Below, in pieces: positions 19,481-28,225 of a DNA stretch of 47,388 nucleotides. The first letter of the stretch is position 1; every line of letters starts with the position of its first letter. The position numbers were made by a program, and so were the translations under genes. This DNA is from Flammeovirgaceae bacterium UBA976 (GTDB lineage Bacteria > Bacteroidota > Bacteroidia > Cytophagales > Cyclobacteriaceae), in the NCBI GenBank assembly GCA_002292365.1, contig DBBU01000074.1:1-47388 (forward strand), given 5' to 3'. The notes under the pieces are model-generated. The model was given only the letters and a program-made list of their open reading frames with translations. It was not told where the DNA came from and did no database searches.

Positions 19481-20068
19481 TTAGAAACCGTCTCTCAATA
19501 TTTCAAAATAAGTTTTGTAGCGAGCTCTGGTGTCTGCATCATTAAAGATCATATATTGTTGAGTGTATATTGTAGTTGTGGGAGCAATATTAGCGAAAGA
19601 TGGTAAATCTTGGGAACACCGATATTGATCTCGACAATTATCTACGCAAAGGGAGCCCACTTTAGTAGGAGCAAAATTTAGGATTAAGCGGTAAGAGGTA
19701 GAATCCATTCCTGTGAAAATATCTTCTTTGATAGAATAAATATCCTTAAAATTGGCCTTATAATTAGAGCCATAGATATTAAGCCAAATCCGAGCATCCT
19801 CTGTTTGGTAATTGCAATTATTGAAGCTTTGAGTGATTTGAAAATCACCTACCATATTTACCAAAAAACTGTAATCAACATCACTCAGCAATTTCCCTTG
19901 AAGTGTAGAATGATTTTGTAGTTCATTAAATTCTTCTGAGAAAATAGCCTTTGTTGTAATCGGGTTATTATTTAGGAAAGAAATGGCATTTTCGTAATCT
20001 TCCTCTTCCTTGGAACAACCAAATAAAAGAAATAATATGAAGAGGCTTGAAAACACTAATTGATGCAT
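19481..20068 (-). CDS. Lipoprotein of unknown function
   Basis: A 195-residue lipoprotein (LLFGC, Cys18, followed by KEEED) that I do not recognise. The mature part is mostly polar with a beta-rich middle and a Cys cluster (CVDNCRDQYRC) near residue 145, which could form disulfides. It converges with the double-NTF2 gene and lies downstream of a large hairpin at 20141-20182. Confidence 0.7.
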   Translation of the reverse strand: MHQLVFSSLFILFLLFGCSKEEEDYENAISFLNNNPITTKAIFSEEFNELQNHSTLQGKLLSDVDYSFLVNMVGDFQITQSFNNCNYQTEDARIWLNIYGSNYKANFKDIYSIKEDIFTGMDSTSYRLILNFAPTKVGSLCVDNCRDQYRCSQDLPSFANIAPTTTIYTQQYMIFNDADTRARYKTYFEILRDGF

Positions 20069-20636
20069 CCTACAAAAGTATTATTAAAATGAATATTTAA
20101 TAGGAAATTGGCCTAAATTTTTTTTAATCAAATTATGATTTTTACCAACACTCAAAAAAAATTCCTTTTGAGTGTTGGTAAATTGAAAGACTTCTTATTT
20201 TTTAAAAACTACTGATTTACAATGGTTTTTGAATTAAGTAAGTTCTCAACTTCTGAATTGAATGTCGAGTTTAATTAAAAATCGACAGGTAATATTTTTA
20301 GAAAACGTAGTGTTTTTTATTGCATCTCGATGTCTATATTTTTTCAATCTTAATATTTCTTTCAGTTATCAATTTTGGCTTGGCTTTGGGGGTTCATATT
20401 GTCAGTCAATTTTTACATTAAAATTTTGATTCTATTTGTTTTATGATAAATCCTTTAAATCTAATTCTCCAAACTCATTTGACACTACTTTTTACTCTAT
20501 AAACTATTGTAAGTTATTGAAAGGTATAATCCAATAAAAGTGTTGGTCATTTGCTGCTATGTGATTTAATAAAGATTTATTTTGAAAGCCTATAGGATAT
20601 TGGTAAATTTAGATTTAATCAATACTCGGTATCAGA
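20069..20636. other. Intergenic region with a long perfect hairpin
   Basis: About 570 bases of AT-rich DNA between divergent lipoprotein genes. It contains the 17-bp inverted repeat listed separately. A partial echo of one arm (AGTGTTGGT) occurs near 20540. No reading frame was recognised. Confidence 0.5.
20141..20182. repeat. Perfect 17-bp inverted repeat, 8-base loop
   Basis: Arms 20141-20157 (TTTACCAACACTCAAAA) and 20166-20182 match exactly as reverse complements around the loop AAAATTCC. Neither side is followed directly by a T tract, and it lies upstream of genes on both sides rather than behind one, so it is not an ordinary terminator. It could be a structured leader of the minus-strand gene, a small RNA element or a mobile-element relic. 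Confidence 0.8.
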
Positions 20637-21119
20637 ATGAAGAATTTAAGAGTAGTTATATATCCAATAATTTTTTTACTCGTTTTTATGACCGCATGCG
20701 ATGATTCATCGGAGACTATAAATGATATGGCTAAGGAGTTAAAAGAGAATCAAGTTTTTCAAAAAAATGGATTCAGAGATAAAGAAATAGAGGTCTCCTT
20801 ATCACATCAGTCGGCTTTTGATCTACTTGTGAAGATTAATAAGCTTTCTAAAGAAATGATTATTCTTAGACTTAAAAGCTATGGATTAGAGGGTGTTTAT
20901 CGAAAAAAAATTCAAAGTCTAGAAAAGGTGTTAAAAAGAGGAAGATTATCTAAAATACAATTGAGTGAGGTGATAGAAAAAACCAATAAAACAAAATCTC
21001 AATTGGCAGAAGAGACTAAGCGATTAAGATCGTTACGAAAATTGATTGATAAAAATTCAATTAATCTTAAAAAAATGAAACGTGATTTTAATAAAATGGA
21101 CTATCTCATAAAGCTTTGA
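20637..21119 (+). CDS. Small coiled-coil lipoprotein, unknown function
   Basis: A 160-residue lipoprotein (VFMTAC, Cys21). The mature part is almost entirely helical and rich in Lys, Leu and Ser, with long heptad-like stretches from ~residue 65 to the end, so a coiled coil is likely. It is strongly basic, unlike most lipoproteins here. I do not recognise a family. A decayed gene on the same strand follows after ~90 bases. Confidence 0.65.
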   Translation: MKNLRVVIYPIIFLLVFMTACDDSSETINDMAKELKENQVFQKNGFRDKEIEVSLSHQSAFDLLVKINKLSKEMIILRLKSYGLEGVYRKKIQSLEKVLKRGRLSKIQLSEVIEKTNKTKSQLAEETKRLRSLRKLIDKNSINLKKMKRDFNKMDYLIKL

Positions 21120-21209
21120 ATCTATGGTTAAAGTTTTGAGTGAGTCTAATAGTAAGACACTATAAAAGTCTATCATTTTTATAAATTATTTCGTAAATCA
21201 GACCATTAG

Positions 21210-21515
21210 GTTCCAGAAAATTCAATCAAAGTTTGGACCGAAAAACGAATTGCTTTGATAATATCACTTCCGCTAAGTTCGGGGAGGTTTATTACGGCAT
21301 ACATTAAGTTTTTTTAAAGACACCAAAATTTTCATGAACCAATTGAGCACAAGTCAATGCAGTTACCCTTTGATGATGAGCATATTCAAGATTTTTTTAA
21401 CTCCTGAGATATCAATCCAGACGGAAATACGATTAAATCAAAAATTTATGAAAGCTATTATGTGGTAAATAATAAAATTGTTTTGCTCTATCAATTTCGG
21501 CAGGAATCCAAATAA
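21210..21515 (+). pseudogene. Decayed gene remnant with in-frame stops
   Basis: One frame carries protein-like sequence from ~21210 to the TAA at 21513, interrupted by TAA at 21315 and TGA at 21405 (another TAG at 21207). Pieces include VPENSIKVWTEKRIAL, then EPIEHKSMQLPFDDEHIQDFF, then a last 35-residue stretch with YESYYVVNNKIVLLYQF. No family was recognised. A good plus-strand terminator lies 24 bases after the last stop, which supports an old gene on this strand. It could still be chance open sequence. Confidence 0.4.
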
Positions 21516-21538
21516 CTATTATCCACAAATTTTTAAAT

Positions 21539-21566
21539 GCCCAAATCATATGATTGGGCTTTTTTT
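21539..21566 (+). terminator. Rho-independent terminator
   Basis: GCCCAA pairs with TTGGGC around a self-complementary TCATATGA centre, with one bulged A, followed by seven T. Confidence 0.75.
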
Positions 21567-21747
21567 AATTTTCGATTAAGTAGCGTGCGCAGAAAAGAAT
21601 CGCAATGAGTAGATGAGGATGATTTTCGGATCTGATAAATGCTTATTAAAATCAAACATATAGAATCTTTCTAATAAATTTTGTTAATTATAATCTATTA
21701 ATGTGGGGAGAAATAATTAATTTTCATTTATTGATTATCTATGGTAA

Positions 21748-22851
21748 ATGACATTTCCTATTTCATTTATGAATAAATTAAAAGAAAAATCAAGTTTAGC
21801 ACACATAGCCTCCCTTATAATTTTCTCTGTGCTATTTGGTAACCTTGAGAGTCTAGGGCAGATGCCTCAGCTATTTACAGAGGAGGTATTGAACCTTACC
21901 TTGAGTGGAGATCTCAAAACTGTTTTTAAAGACCGTGGCGATGATTCGCAATACCACCCTGCTGAATTATTCTATTTTTCAGATCAAAAAAAGGTGAGTA
22001 TACCCCTTAAAATAAAAACAAGAGGGAATTTCCGAAAATCAGCATCTAATTGTAAATATCCACCCTTAATGTTGAATTTCCCTAACTCAGAAGTTATGGA
22101 TAATACGCTTTTTTCTGGTCAAAACAAGATGAAGTTGGTAACTCCATGTCAAGGGGATGAGTATACGGTAAATGAATATTTGGTATATAAACTATATAAT
22201 CTTTTTTCACCTCAAAGCTTTCAGGCCCAATTATTAAAAATTTCATTTCAAGATACTTTAAAGCGAAAAAAAGTGCGTTCTTATTATGGCCTGTTATTAG
22301 AGAATGAAGACCAGATGGCGCAAAGAAATCAGGCTTCATTATTTGAGAAAATTGGCTATAAGCCTACTCAACTTGATAAAGTTAAATTTTTAGAGATGGC
22401 CGTTTTTGAATACCTCATCGCTAATACGGATTGGTCAGTTCAGTATCAACAAAATATTAAATTGATAAAAAATGGGCAGAATAAATTACCAATTGCGGTA
22501 CCTTATGATTTCGATCATGCGGGTATTGTAAGATCCCCTTATGCTAAGCCTGCCCCAGCGCTTAAACTGAGTAATGTTCTTACCCGAAGATTTAGAGGTT
22601 ATTGTATCAGTGAGATGTCAGTATATCAGCCTGTCTTTGATAAATTTAATAGATTAAAGTCGGATATTTATGCAATTTACGAGGATAATAAGGAAATACA
22701 GTCAAGCTATAAAATCAAGACACTTAAATTTTTAGACAATTTTTATGACACAATTAATGATCCAGAAAAAGCATTACTTGCCTTCGGTTATCCTTGCGAT
22801 CCCTCAGGGACAGGTAATGTAGTCATAAAAGGAATGCAGAAAATAAACTAA
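21748..22851 (+). CDS. CotH-like exported protein
   Basis: A 367-residue exported protein. The start is either 21748 or the ATG seven codons on (21769), which gives a more usual signal (cleaved after SLGQ). The order of motifs recalls the CotH atypical-kinase fold: an early IKTRGNFRK, KLVTPC before a helix leading to KLYN, YYGLLLENEDQM, then ANTDWSVQYQQNIKLI and PYDFDHAGIV. CotH proteins phosphorylate spore-coat or related secreted proteins; the NTDW and DFD residues here would be the metal/ATP site. The family assignment rests on motif order only. The gene stands alone. Confidence 0.6.
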   Translation: MTFPISFMNKLKEKSSLAHIASLIIFSVLFGNLESLGQMPQLFTEEVLNLTLSGDLKTVFKDRGDDSQYHPAELFYFSDQKKVSIPLKIKTRGNFRKSASNCKYPPLMLNFPNSEVMDNTLFSGQNKMKLVTPCQGDEYTVNEYLVYKLYNLFSPQSFQAQLLKISFQDTLKRKKVRSYYGLLLENEDQMAQRNQASLFEKIGYKPTQLDKVKFLEMAVFEYLIANTDWSVQYQQNIKLIKNGQNKLPIAVPYDFDHAGIVRSPYAKPAPALKLSNVLTRRFRGYCISEMSVYQPVFDKFNRLKSDIYAIYEDNKEIQSSYKIKTLKFLDNFYDTINDPEKALLAFGYPCDPSGTGNVVIKGMQKIN

Positions 22852-23047
22852 ATTATGGAATGCTTGGTAGGTAACTGATGTTTCCACGTTCTTAGCCCTC
22901 TTTTTTTCGATTGTTTAGCTAAGAAAAACTTTATGTGCTTACTTATTTTAATCGTAATCAAGGCCAATATAAGATCTTTAACTCAGTATCCGGATAAGTT
23001 GGAGTTTTATTCTTTTACCTTAGATGTTACCAGTGGACTAAAATACA

Positions 23048-24055
23048 TTAGAAAGCTCGGATTGCTCGTACTTTATTGACGCTTACTTTATAACTACTCT
23101 TCGTCAATCCGTTACCAAAGCTTACTGATTTAGCTTTATCAGCACTGTCTTGGGTAGAACTCCAATAAGTAGTATTTTCAAAACGTGTACCGTTATAAAC
23201 TATTAAGCTATCATCGATCCATTCTCTTTCTTGATACAATAATTTTAATTCATCAATTGAGGGTAAATACCAATCATTGATCAAGGTGTCTTCGCTTATG
23301 AATGTAGTAGCCGAAGAAGCTGCAATAATCGCAGAAATACCAGCCGGTTCACAATCAGACGCTAGAATCGCTAAAGTGTTTCTATACCCTGATCCGAGAG
23401 TACTATCATTTGCATTTGATATCTCTTCATTTGAACATCCCCATTCTCCAGATTCATTATCATTGAGAGCGACAACCAATCCATGGTTCAATGTTTCATC
23501 AATATAAAAAATGACACCCCCAAGGGCATAATTTCCCAACACTACATGACATCCATTATCGTCAACATTTTCATTAGCTGGTGTATTAGGACAAATGTCA
23601 ATTGCATCATTGACACCATCCTCATCAGTATCTTTTTGGACAGCTGCACAGCCATTCTGATCCACTATAAGTCCCTCAGGGGTATCCTCGCAGAGATCAA
23701 TTTTATCCGGTATGTTATCGTTATCGCTATCTGTGAGTGTGAAGGTTACCGTTATGTTTTTTTGACCATCTAGAATTAAAGTGAGGCAACATTTATAGGG
23801 ATCGGTCAGTGAGACAAGCGAGTCCTCAAGCCATTCGTTCAAAGTATAATATTCATTAGGTATTGCAGTCAACGTAATTGTGTCACCCACATTATAGGTT
23901 CCCGATAACGGAGAAACAGTACCGCCGTTGATAGGAACAATATCTATATCCAGTATATAATTAATTGGTCCCTCGTCCTGACAGGATAAAATGGTAGTAA
24001 GTAAGCCTATCAAGAGGAGAAAAATAAAACTAGAAATCTTTGACCAGTAATTCAT
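23048..24055 (-). CDS. Modular lipoprotein: InlB-like repeat, TSP3 repeats, DUF1566 domain
   Basis: A 335-residue lipoprotein (TTILSC, Cys25). Order: an InlB B-repeat-like beta domain at ~35-108 (GGTVSPLSGTYNVGDTITLTAIP...), two TSP3 calcium-binding units at ~109-165 (DSDNDNIPD, DTDEDGVND, each followed by a CP/CxDTP pair), and a C-terminal DUF1566/Lcl-type domain from ~172 (GGVIFYID, WYLPSIDELKLLY, YWSSTQ, KVRAIRAF). This layout is typical of surface-exposed Bacteroidota proteins that bind ligands or other surfaces. It is monocistronic. Confidence 0.85.
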   Translation of the reverse strand: MNYWSKISSFIFLLLIGLLTTILSCQDEGPINYILDIDIVPINGGTVSPLSGTYNVGDTITLTAIPNEYYTLNEWLEDSLVSLTDPYKCCLTLILDGQKNITVTFTLTDSDNDNIPDKIDLCEDTPEGLIVDQNGCAAVQKDTDEDGVNDAIDICPNTPANENVDDNGCHVVLGNYALGGVIFYIDETLNHGLVVALNDNESGEWGCSNEEISNANDSTLGSGYRNTLAILASDCEPAGISAIIAASSATTFISEDTLINDWYLPSIDELKLLYQEREWIDDSLIVYNGTRFENTTYWSSTQDSADKAKSVSFGNGLTKSSYKVSVNKVRAIRAF

Positions 24056-24269
24056 TTTTATAAAATTGTAATTGTAAAATTAGGTAATTCAATTAATATT
24101 TAAGTTTTAATTCTATTCTTTTTAGCTTTATGGGACTGTTTCTAGTATTCCTGTTTAGAAGATGAAATCTAGGAAATTATATCGGGGTATTTTTTCATCC
24201 CTATTCAAGTTTGCGAGATTTTAAAAACTTCAAAGGGTTAGTGCGTATTTAACGAATCAAAAGAAAAAA

Positions 24270-24452
24270 ATGAATCCAAAACTGATTGCCTATCTGTTAC
24301 TTATCATTTCCATAGTGTCCATTGTAATGTTGTTGGCTTTTATAATAGATGCTTTTTCGGTAGAAAAACTGCCCATACTTATCTTTGTCATTGCACCGGT
24401 TTTAGTGATTTATTATTTATTTATTACCCGTTTTGGAAAAGGTATTCAATAG
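24270..24452 (+). CDS. Small two-helix membrane protein
   Basis: Sixty residues with two clear hydrophobic helices (~5-26 and ~34-53), a short acidic turn (DAFSVEK) and a basic end. ATG start, with AAAGAAAAAA just upstream. No family recognised; a membrane-anchored small protein is the only supportable description. Confidence 0.55.
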   Translation: MNPKLIAYLLLIISIVSIVMLLAFIIDAFSVEKLPILIFVIAPVLVIYYLFITRFGKGIQ

Positions 24453-24998
24453 CTTGAAATGTTCAAAAAAAGGGTAAATCAATTATTGATGATACAACTA
24501 TGAAGGGTTTATCAAAATAATCACTCAATTCATTGAGAATCTAGTTATATTATAACTAGGATACATCGTTATTGTTTTCCATTTATTAACTATTCCACTT
24601 TCATGTTTTGCTCTGATCTTTTGTCCATTCAATTGATCTAGACGTCTTGACTTTGTTAGGTATCACAGGTTGAATGGTTCTTATATTAGATGTTGAAAGT
24701 GATCAATGAATATTTAAGGTTTCTTTAAACATTATCACAGCCATTTTTCAGATGAACGCGTTACCCATGTCATCATTCAATAGAGTTTCTTTAAGATGAG
24801 ATTTATGATTGAGTGATTCCCAACTTAGAAAAAATAATCTTAATATTTCTAAATTTTTTTTGGTCAGTCTCAAGATATCATCATGGTTCGCCGCCGATGG
24901 TCAGGTTCAGTCTTACTTTTAATCTTTTAGATGATCTAGCTACATATTTAAATCATCATTACATCGATTCGGCTTTTATAACGGCTAGTGGATTTTTA
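24453..24998. other. Intergenic region, no gene seen
   Basis: About 545 bases without a convincing gene. It contains the near-perfect palindrome listed at 24541-24559. A TTG-initiated frame reaching 25022 overlaps the end of the DUF4197 gene and has no features of a real protein. Confidence 0.45.
24541..24559. repeat. 19-base palindrome CTAGTTATA-T-TATAACTAG
   Basis: Perfect 9-bp arms with a single central base, 90 bases after the small membrane-protein gene. It could be an operator half-site pair; no T tract follows, so it is not a typical terminator. Confidence 0.5.
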
Positions 24999-25748
24999 TT
25001 ATTGACCAAATACCTTTTCTAAAAGAGCTGTAGTTCTATTAGCTTGATTGCTTCGTATTGCAGATTCCTCTACTGCAATCATTTTGAAGAGTCCAATAGT
25101 AGCCTCTTCAGTGGCATATTCGGCGAGATCGGGATTAACTTTTTTAGTAAAGGGTACTTTGTTGTAGATTTTCATTACGTCCCCCCAATATTTGGTAGTA
25201 CTTGTTTGTTGAAGTGCATTTTCAATGATGGGCTTAAATTTAAGGATCAATTCACTTTTAGTTGTTTTTTGTAAATATTGAGTGGCGGCATCTTCTTCAC
25301 CATTCACAAGAGCAATCGCATCTGATATTTCCATTGCTGTTATCGCTCCTATGAAAATATTTAGTGCTTCTTTTGAAGCCAACTCAGCACTTCTATTTAT
25401 AAGTAAAATCACCTCATCACATTTTTTTTGTCCGCCAGGTACTTTTGCGAGTGTAGTTGATATTTGCTCGGCTTCTTTAGGAAATGGAATTTTGATTAAT
25501 GTATTTTTAAAATATCCATCTTCTTTGTTAACCTTTTGAACTCCTTTTTCGATACCCTTTGAGAGGGCTTCTTTTAGTGCATTTGCTGCTTCTTCTACTG
25601 AAAAAGGAACCTCTTCGATATTAAGTTCGTCAAGGTTTGTCTCTTCAATAACTTCTTCAACAATATCTTTTAAAAACTTTAACTGTCCAAAGGAAGCTGT
25701 ATTTAAAAGGCATATGAAGACTATGTTAAGGCTGATAATTTTTTTCAT
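24999..25748 (-). CDS. DUF4197 family exported protein
   Basis: A 249-residue exported helical protein with a signal peptide ending NTASFGQ (~21). It matches DUF4197: the ALKEALSKGIEKGV helix, IKIPFPKEAE, EAL..F..AI..M.I.DA, and the C-terminal ATEEATIGLFKMIAVEE. Family members occur across Bacteroidota and Proteobacteria as periplasmic proteins of unknown role. Length is normal. It is probably transcribed alone; the next upstream gene on the same strand ends at 25898. Confidence 0.9.
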   Translation of the reverse strand: MKKIISLNIVFICLLNTASFGQLKFLKDIVEEVIEETNLDELNIEEVPFSVEEAANALKEALSKGIEKGVQKVNKEDGYFKNTLIKIPFPKEAEQISTTLAKVPGGQKKCDEVILLINRSAELASKEALNIFIGAITAMEISDAIALVNGEEDAATQYLQKTTKSELILKFKPIIENALQQTSTTKYWGDVMKIYNKVPFTKKVNPDLAEYATEEATIGLFKMIAVEESAIRSNQANRTTALLEKVFGQ

Positions 25749-25897
25749 AATTTAATTTACTTAATTATTGATTTGAAAGAGCAACTAATTTGACGTAGAA
25801 AAAAATTATAACAGGCGATAATGTTATGATATTTTCACTTTTTTAGAGGGCAGTATCTTCATGAAAATTTTATTTGTCCGTTTTCAATTTAAATATT

Positions 25898-26587
25898 TTA
25901 CTTTTGATACTCATAATATCCTTCGACAGGAATCATTACGTGATCATAACCTGTTCCCGCAAACATAACGTAAGGTGCACCTGAATTAAAATCAGTTGAC
26001 ATTCCCTTAAGGGTTGAAGGATCTTTTGGCATTAGCATTAAATGCGGACCTGATTCTATCCATTGACCTTCAGTTGCCGTCTCTTTAGTTTTAACAACAA
26101 TGCCCCCATCATCATTGGGAGCTATCCTCATTCCAACAGAATTATCTTCACCCATGTCTCCATGAAGCATCCAAGCCCAACCATCGTGATCCATTTCTGG
26201 TGTTTTACCACTCATGTAAGCCATTGCCCATTTCATTGCTTGTGCATCTCCTACCATAGCCATAGCCTCATGGGCATCTTTCCAGCCATTTTCTGGATCA
26301 GCCATACCCCTAGGATTTGCAGCCATTGCTGTCCATCCATTCGTTCCTTCTCTTAAAATAGCACCATCAACATCCAAAACTGTACACTCAGAAGCAATAA
26401 ATGAAGGAGCGGCTGTACTATAGGCCCATATTTTCCATTCAGCTGAGGTATGGGGACTGGTTGGTTCACCCAATTTTTTTTTTGCCATTTCTAGCTCAGC
26501 TATTACGACCGCTTCTGTGGGTGCTTCTGTGGGTTGACAGCTGAGGGTAATTAAAATAAATATCAAGACACTTAAAAATTTTTTCAT
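25898..26587 (-). CDS. Lipoprotein of unknown function, Met/Trp-rich
   Basis: A 229-residue lipoprotein (LITLSC, Cys17) with a PTEAPTEA tether. The mature domain is rich in Met, Trp, Asp and Gly (GWTAMAANPRGM, MKWAMAYMSGKTPEM, GWAWMLHGDMGEDN, HLMLMPKD). I recall conserved proteins of this kind in marine bacteria but cannot name the family or function. Many Met and His residues might suggest metal binding, but that is weak. Confidence 0.65.
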   Translation of the reverse strand: MKKFLSVLIFILITLSCQPTEAPTEAVVIAELEMAKKKLGEPTSPHTSAEWKIWAYSTAAPSFIASECTVLDVDGAILREGTNGWTAMAANPRGMADPENGWKDAHEAMAMVGDAQAMKWAMAYMSGKTPEMDHDGWAWMLHGDMGEDNSVGMRIAPNDDGGIVVKTKETATEGQWIESGPHLMLMPKDPSTLKGMSTDFNSGAPYVMFAGTGYDHVMIPVEGYYEYQK

Positions 26588-26706
26588 AATGTTGTTTTTT
26601 TAAAGATAATTAAAATGAATCTAATAATTAGTTTTTTAGCCTAGTATAAAAATTCCTCTGTCTAAATTTTAGCTTAAAAAATCTTGAGTTTTTTCTATTA
26701 AAGTCA

Positions 26707-27267
26707 CTATTCAGAAAAATAACTTGGGAAGTCTTTCTTAAGTAATTCTGTATACGCGTGATAGAGTACCGTCTTTCTGTGTGTACCGAATAAGGTCTGA
26801 CTGAAAAACGTGAGAAAAGATTTTCCTTCTGACTTTGAGAATTCAAAATAGCCCTCATCAAGGAGTATTTTTAAGGCGAATAAAATTTCTGCAGTTGACT
26901 GGCATTTCTCTAGTTTTGACTGAATTTCTGTGACTGTTCCTTTTAACATTTTAGGTGCTACCGAAACAAAACCATCCTGGATCTCTTTTTCAATTAAATA
27001 ATCATATTCAACTTCTTGAAGATGACTCAGTCGCCATTTTTCATATCTGACATCAGGAAGCTGGACCTTCATCAAATCACGACCTCTTTGTCGGAAGTCG
27101 TCCATATTTTTGATGTTTGCTAAATAGGAGACAACAGATTTTTGATAAAAATCAAAGGTCTTCCAGTCTTTACCTTCTTTAAAAACGAGAAAGTCTTCAC
27201 TTCCATCTATTGAAATAACTATTTGAATACGCATTAATGACTTTTTCTTGTCTCCAAAGACTGACAT
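26707..27267 (-). CDS. Cytoplasmic protein of unknown function
   Basis: A 186-residue protein without signal or membrane segment. The start may be 27267 or the Met at codon 12 (MRIQIV), which begins a clear beta strand. Its middle is helical and charged (KSVVSYLANIKNMDDFRQRGRDLM) and a late segment reads KILLDEGYF. No family recognised; it is not part of an obvious operon. Confidence 0.6.
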   Translation of the reverse strand: MSVFGDKKKSLMRIQIVISIDGSEDFLVFKEGKDWKTFDFYQKSVVSYLANIKNMDDFRQRGRDLMKVQLPDVRYEKWRLSHLQEVEYDYLIEKEIQDGFVSVAPKMLKGTVTEIQSKLEKCQSTAEILFALKILLDEGYFEFSKSEGKSFLTFFSQTLFGTHRKTVLYHAYTELLKKDFPSYFSE

Positions 27268-27447
27268 AAAAATTAATAAATAAACAATTTAAATAAAAAA
27301 TAATGTTTACTAAGAACACTTAATTTAATGCTATCGAGATGGATGATTAATGAATGAGACATTATATTATAAATGACTTAGTCTAATTAAATGATTTTGA
27401 GTTAATTGATATTTGATAACTTGAAAGAAATAAAAAATAGGTAAATC

Positions 27448-28200
27448 TTATGATTCGGATTTCTTAAAAGGAGAAGCATCCTGATGTAAGGTCATTGCTT
27501 TTTGAGCGAAGAGCACAGCTATAGAAAGTGAAATAAAAGCCATGATCCAGATTCCTGGCATGAACGAGGTAAGTAAAAAATAATCATAAAACCCATGAAT
27601 TACGGTTGCGATGATAAACCCAATAATAGCAATCAAGGAGGTAAAGATCTTGGTGTTGAACTTGATGTCAGGTATGCCATCTCCATCAATATCTAAAGCT
27701 ACTTTTTTCTCATTGAATTTTGCCTTCCCTAAGTAATAACCCATGATCACGGCAAAAGTGGCATGGGCAGGGACGGTAGAAAACATTCTCACAATACCAG
27801 TAGTAACACCACCTTGCATTACAAAAATAACATTTTCGATGGTGGCAAAACCCATGGCTACCATAACTGTGTAGACAATGCCATCAAAGGGTTCATTGAA
27901 ATTATGATTCCGATAAAGGATGAATCTTACAAATGAAAATTTGAATATCTCTTCTACAAATGCGACAATGATAAATGCGAAAAATAATTCATCCCATAAA
28001 TTATTAGGTTCCATCTGATGGTGTTCTACCAAGAAGTCTCCGGTATAATAAGAGAGTCCAAAGGTGAGAATTCCAAAAACAAAGCTTATGGCTAATAACC
28101 CAATGGGTTCTTTTTCGTGCTTGTCAGAGAAAAAAATAAAAATAATAATGATTAATCCTGGAAGTAGAGAGAGTGATAATAATCCGATTTCTTTCAGCAT
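27448..28200 (-). CDS. prsW: PrsW-family intramembrane metalloprotease
   Basis: A 250-residue polytopic membrane protein. It has the PrsW family marks: Glu-Glu-x-x-Lys at 83-87 (AFVEEIFKF), FDGIVY at 105-110, GFATIEN ending at 123, His146 (VPAHA) and HGFYDY at 202-207, within about seven helices. In Bacillus, PrsW cuts an anti-sigma factor; the substrate here is unknown. An unusual acidic loop with DIDGDGIPD at 170-178, like a Ca-binding TSP3 loop, sits between two helices. The gene starts 25 bases after the protease-propeller-barrel gene, so they are probably cotranscribed. Confidence 0.88.
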   Translation of the reverse strand: MLKEIGLLSLSLLPGLIIIIFIFFSDKHEKEPIGLLAISFVFGILTFGLSYYTGDFLVEHHQMEPNNLWDELFFAFIIVAFVEEIFKFSFVRFILYRNHNFNEPFDGIVYTVMVAMGFATIENVIFVMQGGVTTGIVRMFSTVPAHATFAVIMGYYLGKAKFNEKKVALDIDGDGIPDIKFNTKIFTSLIAIIGFIIATVIHGFYDYFLLTSFMPGIWIMAFISLSIAVLFAQKAMTLHQDASPFKKSES

Positions 28201-28225
28201 TTTTAATCTAATTTATGTGAGGAAA

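Noticed and set aside
22933..23079. 48-codon plus frame with a hydrophobic start
   Set aside because: It overlaps the 3' end of the modular lipoprotein on the other strand and shows no family or cleavage site; probably chance.
24813..25022. 69-codon TTG-started plus frame
   Set aside because: Weak start, overlaps the end of DUF4197, and has no domain or signal.
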